Origin: a virus
Direction: 5' to 3' (one strand)
Virus record (IMG/VR): IMGVR_UViG_3300039354_000359
Coordinates: 1 to 34,714 of that record
Length of the DNA stretch: 34,714 bases
Positions 30,616 through 34,714 of the stretch are shown here, one piece after another. The notes under the pieces are model-generated. The model saw nothing but the letters and a program-made list of their open reading frames with translations. It had not been told where the DNA came from and ran no database searches. The first letter of the stretch is position 1, and each line of letters opens with the position of its first letter. Position numbers and translations under genes: made by a program.

Positions 30616-31314
30616 TTATTTATAAAATAGACAGTCATGTGCCCAAACTGCTTTAAAAACTATAAGAGGTTCTATTTCTGAATGTTTATATTTTTCTTTT
30701 AAAAGATCTGTATACAATTGCATGTTCTCTTCGTTTTTACCTGTTCCATGTAATTCTATAAAAAGAACTTCTGGAAAATAGTCTAAAATCTCATCCATAA
30801 GGGTATATTCTGCTCCCTCAATATCTATTTTTATTATCTGTGGTTTATATTTTTCTAGTAAGGTTGATATGTGAACGTTATCTACTTCGTCATATTCAGT
30901 GTATCTACTCTTTCCGTAAATTGTAGTACTACAGTGTTTGTTTTTAGCGCTTGATTTATATAACTTTAGCTTTTCAACATGAGTTCCAGTAACAGCAGCT
31001 TCTATTAAATTTACCGAAGTATCTCCTTTAAAACTTTCTTCTAATTTACTAAAATTTCTATGATCGCATTCTACTGCGGTAACATGTTTTGCTCCAAGGT
31101 CTAGTGCTATTTGAGTAAATGCTCCAACATTTGACCCAAGGTCTAAACAGACTTTATCAGTATAATCTATTTGAGGTTTATAATAATTATCAATGGACTC
31201 ATTTATCATTCCATTATCTACGCCTTCAGTTGCGTTTAACTTTTCTGCGTATGTTTTTCTAATTCTTCTCCTGTCTTTTGTAGACATCGGTAATTGTGGG
31301 AGTTCTATTCTCAT
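30616..31314 (-). CDS. FkbM-family SAM-dependent methyltransferase
   Basis: A 232-residue methyltransferase. KVCLDLGSNVGAFTQIALDL is the SAM-binding motif I (DxGxNxG), AVECDHRNFSKLEESF motif II with the acidic ribose-binding residue, and IIKIDIEGAEYTLMDEILDY the FkbM-typical KIDIEGAE. The family O-methylates sugars or small molecules. The start was chosen at 31314 because that ATG overlaps the HAD stop as ATGA; an ATG 48 bases earlier overlaps the HAD gene far more. It sits between HAD phosphatase and hypermodification-like enzyme in one operon, so its acceptor may be the product of that pathway. Confidence 0.85.
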   Translation of the reverse strand: MRIELPQLPMSTKDRRRIRKTYAEKLNATEGVDNGMINESIDNYYKPQIDYTDKVCLDLGSNVGAFTQIALDLGAKHVTAVECDHRNFSKLEESFKGDTSVNLIEAAVTGTHVEKLKLYKSSAKNKHCSTTIYGKSRYTEYDEVDNVHISTLLEKYKPQIIKIDIEGAEYTLMDEILDYFPEVLFIELHGTGKNEENMQLYTDLLKEKYKHSEIEPLIVFKAVWAHDCLFYK

Positions 31315-31754
31315 TTTTCTACTAGTTTTGAAATTACTTCTACTATTTCTATTTTTGGCCATTTTTCCTTGATTATTTTGGCCTGTACTCTATCGTCTTC
31401 AAAAAATCTTTGGACATGTATTCTATTAGCCTTTAGATTTCGAATCGTTATTGCTTTATGTTTTCCAGAATGTCTTCTTGCTGATAGGGTATGATTTCCT
31501 CTTTCTTCAAGAGTCATAGGGTTAAAATAAACCTTGTTTTTAATACCTCTTTCTTTTAAAATGGCATAAACATATTCGGTTTCATCAATGCACCTTCCTG
31601 TTATTATAACATCGTTTTCATTTCTAGGGTTTATTCCTAGAGAAACTACTCCATCAAAATCATAACCATAAATTTCTATGTGTTTTGGTTTAACAGGTTC
31701 TGGTTTGTTAAACTGTAAAAGTTTTCTTAAAAAATTAAATTTCATTTTATACAT
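31311..31754 (-). CDS. HAD-superfamily phosphatase
   Basis: A 147-residue hydrolase with HAD motifs: IYGYDFDGVVS (nucleophile DxDGV, about 30-36), VIITGRC (motif II Thr), HSGKHKA (motif III Lys) and RFFEDDRVQA (motif IV acidic pair). No cap domain is evident, so it acts on exposed or large substrates. It follows the inositol-phosphate synthase by two bases and overlaps the methyltransferase gene. A phosphatase releasing free inositol, or acting on a later intermediate, would fit this place. That is inference. Confidence 0.8.
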   Translation of the reverse strand: MYKMKFNFLRKLLQFNKPEPVKPKHIEIYGYDFDGVVSLGINPRNENDVIITGRCIDETEYVYAILKERGIKNKVYFNPMTLEERGNHTLSARRHSGKHKAITIRNLKANRIHVQRFFEDDRVQAKIIKEKWPKIEIVEVISKLVEK

Positions 31755-31756
31755 TT

Positions 31757-32986
31757 TTAGTTTTTAGATACTTTTTCTTGTTCTTTTCTAATTGATGTTA
31801 CTTTGTTAGCAATTACTTGCTTTTTAGTAGTTGTTGTCAATTTTCTATTTGCCAATGCTTCGCATTCTTGAACGGCATCTGCAAACATCATCTGTTTTGG
31901 TGGAGTTTTTTGAGTGAACGCTGATGGACCTCTTAGGGCTCCAACAATTCCCATTTCTCTTGCAACTCTCACATATCTTAATGCATCAATTACAACTCCT
32001 GCAGAGTTTGGACTATCTTGAACGGATAGTTGAGCATCAAATAGAACTGGTGCACCTCCAAAACCTTCAAGTTCCAATCTAAAATTGGCTACTTTATTAT
32101 CACCATAATAGGCAATATATTCAGAAGGACCAGCATGTAAAAAGCTGTCTTCGGTAGAGATACCTCTAATTTCATTCTGGGCTCTAATAACATTTTCTTT
32201 AGAAATTTTCTTAGATTGAAGTCTTCCTTTGTCTTCCATATTTAAAAAGTCTGTGTTACCTCCAACATTTCTTTGAATGTGTGCTTTAACAACATGACCT
32301 CTTTCGAATGCCAATTCTTGTAACATTTGAGAAAGAATAGATGCTCCAAATTGACTTCTCATATCATCTCCAACGATTGGAATACCTGCATCAATAAATC
32401 TCTTTTCCCAAGATGGGTTAGATGCTATAAATACTGGGATGCAGTTTACGAATGAAACTCCAGTTGCTAAACAAATTTCAGCCCAAAATTCTGTTGCCTT
32501 TTGAGACCCTACTGGAAGATAGTTAACCAATACTTCAACTTCATGTTTGTTAATCAGATTAATTACCTTTTCTTTCCATTCATTTTCTTTCTTTTTAGTC
32601 CAAGAAACTCTATTCATTTCAGAACTATTTCTCAATTTTTCAGAAACTAAAAACCTGTCTTTTTCTGGGTAGGCATCCATAAGAAGTGCATAACCATCAA
32701 TCACTGGACCTTCATATACTGGTGCCTTTGATTTAATTTTTTTAACAATATCATAAGCGCTATTTGGTCTCTGTTTAAGAGCTTCTCCTAATGGAAGATT
32801 AACTTTACGTTCGTCAATATCAAACCCGCAAACGAATTCTATATTTTCTGCTTTATAACCTCCAATATCTTCTCTCATCATACCATTTGCTGATACTTCT
32901 TTTTCAGAATAATATTGGACTCCTTCTACTAAGGACTTAGCGCAATTCCCTACGCCGATAATTCCTACTTTGATTTTTTTACTCAT
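31757..32986 (-). CDS. ino1: myo-inositol-1-phosphate synthase
   Basis: NAD-dependent enzyme making 1D-myo-inositol 3-phosphate from glucose 6-phosphate. The Rossmann motif GIIGVGNCAKSLVEGVQYYS opens the protein. Family-diagnostic blocks follow: LVNYLPVGSQKATEFWAE, FVNCIPVFIASNPSWEKRF, PIVGDDMRSQFGASI, NVGGNTDFLNMEDKGRLQSK with KISK, FGGAPVLFDAQLSVQDSPNS and AGVVIDALRYVRVA. The 409 residues fit the bacterial/archaeal type. I know of no common phage gene of this kind; its place at the head of a HAD-methyltransferase-glycosyltransferase operon implies inositol is built into something specific. Confidence 0.95.
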   Translation of the reverse strand: MSKKIKVGIIGVGNCAKSLVEGVQYYSEKEVSANGMMREDIGGYKAENIEFVCGFDIDERKVNLPLGEALKQRPNSAYDIVKKIKSKAPVYEGPVIDGYALLMDAYPEKDRFLVSEKLRNSSEMNRVSWTKKKENEWKEKVINLINKHEVEVLVNYLPVGSQKATEFWAEICLATGVSFVNCIPVFIASNPSWEKRFIDAGIPIVGDDMRSQFGASILSQMLQELAFERGHVVKAHIQRNVGGNTDFLNMEDKGRLQSKKISKENVIRAQNEIRGISTEDSFLHAGPSEYIAYYGDNKVANFRLELEGFGGAPVLFDAQLSVQDSPNSAGVVIDALRYVRVAREMGIVGALRGPSAFTQKTPPKQMMFADAVQECEALANRKLTTTTKKQVIANKVTSIRKEQEKVSKN

Positions 32987-33032
32987 AATTTATTTTATTG
33001 TTTTAATTTATACTCGGTTTTTAGATTTTGTT

Positions 33033-34082
33033 TCAAAAGAGACTTAATGTTTTTTGTTTAAGCTCTCCATTATCTTCTCCACTATCAAAATCGTAGTGGT
33101 AATATTGTCTTGATAAGTGAACACTTCCAGGTTTTTCCATATAAGTGTCTGCAAATTCTTTTGGATGGGTCTCGTACCAGTGTCTTGGCCATTCTTTAAA
33201 TTCCCAACCTTTTTCTTCACAAAGTCTTCTAACAACCTGATTAAACCCTATCATGATTTTTGTTCTTGCCTCTTGGGTTCCAATAAATGGACTTCCTTTA
33301 TACCATCCTGTTTTTGGAATTCTTCTCTCTTCATACTCGATTGGTAAAAGAGCAACTACTGTAATTTTTGGAATATTTAAAGTTTCAAGGTGTTTAATAT
33401 AATCTTCAGCAAGGGTTATTGTTGAAAACAACGGATCTTTTTGTCTACCAAGATGGTGTCTAATATCTATATTTCCAAAATATGAAATAAGATGTTTTGT
33501 CCCTTCTGGAATATAGTTTTGCATTCCTTCTTTAAGAATTCCATAAAGTGTTTTACCATCATTTCTAGAGATATTTGCTCCAGGTTTATATGCTGAAACT
33601 GAATGACTATCACCTAATACAAAAGTATCCGATTCTAATGTAAGATCTATTGTTTTTATATTTTTTGAAATTTCTGAAAGTTTTTCAGTGTCAAGTTCGG
33701 ACCATTTTTGAGAACATGATTTCATTCTACTTTCTGCAAATTTACCAATATCTGGCATTTCTCTATTAATACAAAATATAGGTCCTTTAAAATCTAATAG
33801 TCTTTGAATTCTTTCAGCAGTTTCGTCTTGTGCTCCGCCAAAAAGATTATAACTTCCAGCGAATTCCATTGGAAGTACAATAAACCACGCATCATAGTCG
33901 TGAACATTTTCTGATTTTGTTAATACATCACAATCTAAACCAACATGATTCAACTGGTGTTTTAGCATGTATGTCCAGGCAGATTTGTGTGAAGTCTTTT
34001 TATCGCTAAATGTTGTTACAACATCGTCAATAGCAATTTTAGCCCATGTTCCTAATTCCCAAATATCATTTACTTTTACCAT
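33033..34082 (-). CDS. SGNH-like hydrolase
   Basis: A 349-residue protein. TFVLGDSHSVSAYKPG gives an SGNH block I (GDSH, nucleophile Ser), SYFGNIDIRHHLGRQKD resembles block III with Asn, and GSVHLSRQYYHY a block V-type His. Between them are VVALLPIEYEERRIPKTGWY and FNQVVRRLCEEKGWEF. The first 150 residues (WTYMLKHQLNHVGLDCDVLT, AWFIVLPMEFAGSYNLFGGA) look like a separate alpha/beta domain. It could be an esterase or acyltransferase acting on the cassette's product. It overlaps the DUF6378 gene by 17 bases and lies 46 bases before ino1. Confidence 0.6.
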   Translation of the reverse strand: MVKVNDIWELGTWAKIAIDDVVTTFSDKKTSHKSAWTYMLKHQLNHVGLDCDVLTKSENVHDYDAWFIVLPMEFAGSYNLFGGAQDETAERIQRLLDFKGPIFCINREMPDIGKFAESRMKSCSQKWSELDTEKLSEISKNIKTIDLTLESDTFVLGDSHSVSAYKPGANISRNDGKTLYGILKEGMQNYIPEGTKHLISYFGNIDIRHHLGRQKDPLFSTITLAEDYIKHLETLNIPKITVVALLPIEYEERRIPKTGWYKGSPFIGTQEARTKIMIGFNQVVRRLCEEKGWEFKEWPRHWYETHPKEFADTYMEKPGSVHLSRQYYHYDFDSGEDNGELKQKTLSLF

Positions 34083-34353
34083 CTTTTTCGTCTATATAAT
34101 TATCTAATGCTCCTATGTATGCAACTGCATCAAGAAGGTTATCTCTTTTGTGATTGTAGCTTTCTCTAGAAAACTTAAGCGCTATAAGCGCCATATACAT
34201 TTCACGGCCTGTAACATTTAAACCTGTCATTCCGTTAAATATTGAAGCTGCTCTATCCATACCTTCTGAAAAAGGACCATATTGTCTCTCTTTTTCTTCA
34301 GATCGGTTGTTGATTATTTCATCAGCTTCTTTTAATATACTCTTTTTCTTCAT
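34066..34353 (-). CDS. DUF6378-like protein
   Basis: A 95-residue helical protein. LKEADEIINNRSEEKERQYG then FNGMTGLNVTGREMYMALIA and LKFSRESYNHKRDNLLDAVA YIGAL-type sequence matches a family common in phages (E A..i....R...YG....n......w....g...t......m...K.aR.....h.DnliD...Y). Size and helical pattern recall small MazG-like nucleotide-binding folds, but function is unknown. It opens the ino1 cassette: a TATAAT lies four bases upstream of the ATG. Confidence 0.7.
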   Translation of the reverse strand: MKKKSILKEADEIINNRSEEKERQYGPFSEGMDRAASIFNGMTGLNVTGREMYMALIALKFSRESYNHKRDNLLDAVAYIGALDNYIDEKDGKSK

Positions 34354-34357
34354 ATTT

Positions 34358-34363
34358 ATTATA
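34358..34363 (-). promoter_or_regulatory. TATAAT box abutting start of DUF6378-like gene
   Basis: Minus strand CATATAATAAATATG: TATAAT, four bases, then ATG. It would be the head promoter of the inositol cassette. Confidence 0.45.
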
Positions 34364-34383
34364 TGTTAAAATTGTAAAAAGTT

Positions 34384-34638
34384 TCAACTATTTCCGTAGA
34401 ATGTTGGTCTAAATGCAGTATCATAGTCTTTATCTTCTAAAGGTTCATCAAGTGAAATTTCTTTAATATCGAAACTTGCAAATGGAACAGATTCCAATTT
34501 TTCAAGTTTACAATCTTGACTAGGAAATTTTGCTTTTTCTCTAGTTTCCATCATTTTAGCTTTCGATCTTGCGTGATTATCGTCTTTTGCATAGACGTAC
34601 ATTGTGTATGTTGCTACGTATCTTTTTTCTTTATTCAT
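34384..34638 (-). CDS. small hypothetical protein
   Basis: An 84-residue protein beginning MNKEKRYVATYTMYVYAKDD, followed by a basic helix (HARSKAKMMETREKAKF) and a beta-like second half (FASFDIKEISLDEPLEDKDY). I do not recognise it. An earlier in-frame ATG at 34689 would add 17 very basic residues, but MNKEKRYVATY has the A-rich context (AAATAAG) usual for starts here, and the beta-alpha-beta pattern begins there. The end of the window is 76 bases further on; I see no gene in 34690-34714. Confidence 0.55.
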   Translation of the reverse strand: MNKEKRYVATYTMYVYAKDDNHARSKAKMMETREKAKFPSQDCKLEKLESVPFASFDIKEISLDEPLEDKDYDTAFRPTFYGNS

Positions 34639-34714
34639 CTTATTTATTTTTGTCTTAATAATTCTGCTTTTGTTGTTATTTTTCCACATAACCTACATCT
34701 AACTTTGGCATTAG

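Overview
The window is almost entirely one arm of a T4-like myovirus genome (the gp20/21/22/23 head cluster plus gp41/43/45/46/47/UvsX replication and recombination genes). All phage genes lie on the minus strand, so transcription runs from high to low coordinates. The DNA is AT-rich, start codons are preceded by A/T-rich sequence with no evident Shine-Dalgarno, and one gene resembles a family I know mainly from Flavobacteria. This suggests a marine Bacteroidetes (flavobacterial) host. That is inference. The first ~215 bases do not fit: they are GC-richer (about 54% by hand count) and encode an interior piece of cyanobacterial PsbO, most simply a chimeric contig end.

Layout in transcription order, right to left. 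(a) 34638-28591: a tightly overlapping cassette of a DUF6378-like protein, an SGNH-like hydrolase, myo-inositol-phosphate synthase, a HAD phosphatase, an FkbM-type methyltransferase, a protein resembling the hmdU-kinase/pyrophosphorylase helical domain, and a GT-A glycosyltransferase. I read it as a candidate nucleobase-hypermodification (or glycan) pathway. (b) 28556-20697: a DUF2452-like protein, dimeric dUTPase, the N-terminal half of a split family B DNA polymerase, NrdB, NrdA and several capsid-targeted proteins. (c) 20635-12378: sliding clamp, C-terminal polymerase half, UvsX, DnaB-type helicase, a gp33-like candidate, gp47 and gp46. (d) 12363-9389: four tandem capsid-targeted proteins and a conserved structural-type protein. 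(e) 9326-246: a frameshifted acidic coiled-coil protein, the late sigma factor gp55, gp4-like nuclease, portal, core protein, a fused prohead protease-scaffold, and major capsid protein.

The most striking pattern is a short shared N-terminus on ten otherwise mostly unrelated proteins, consensus [FY]-x-[EDQN]-[FY]-[ILMV]-x-E at residues 5-13. It matches the capsid-targeting sequence of T4 internal proteins (MKTYQEFIAE), which the gp21 protease removes after the Glu. The phage therefore probably packages a large set of proteins with its DNA. Its scaffold, fused to the protease, carries a 14-residue repeat in which most units bear a similar [LIV]AE motif. A second recurring signal, AGATATATA on the minus strand, stands before most head genes and several capsid-targeted genes and is a candidate late promoter for the gp55/gp45 system encoded here. 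Five hairpin-plus-U-run terminators separate transcription units, three of them followed almost at once by a promoter-like motif and the next gene.

Two genes (the acidic protein at 8181-9326 and uvsX) appear to be shifted by one base at poly-A runs. No tRNA, CRISPR array, insertion sequence or integrase was recognised.
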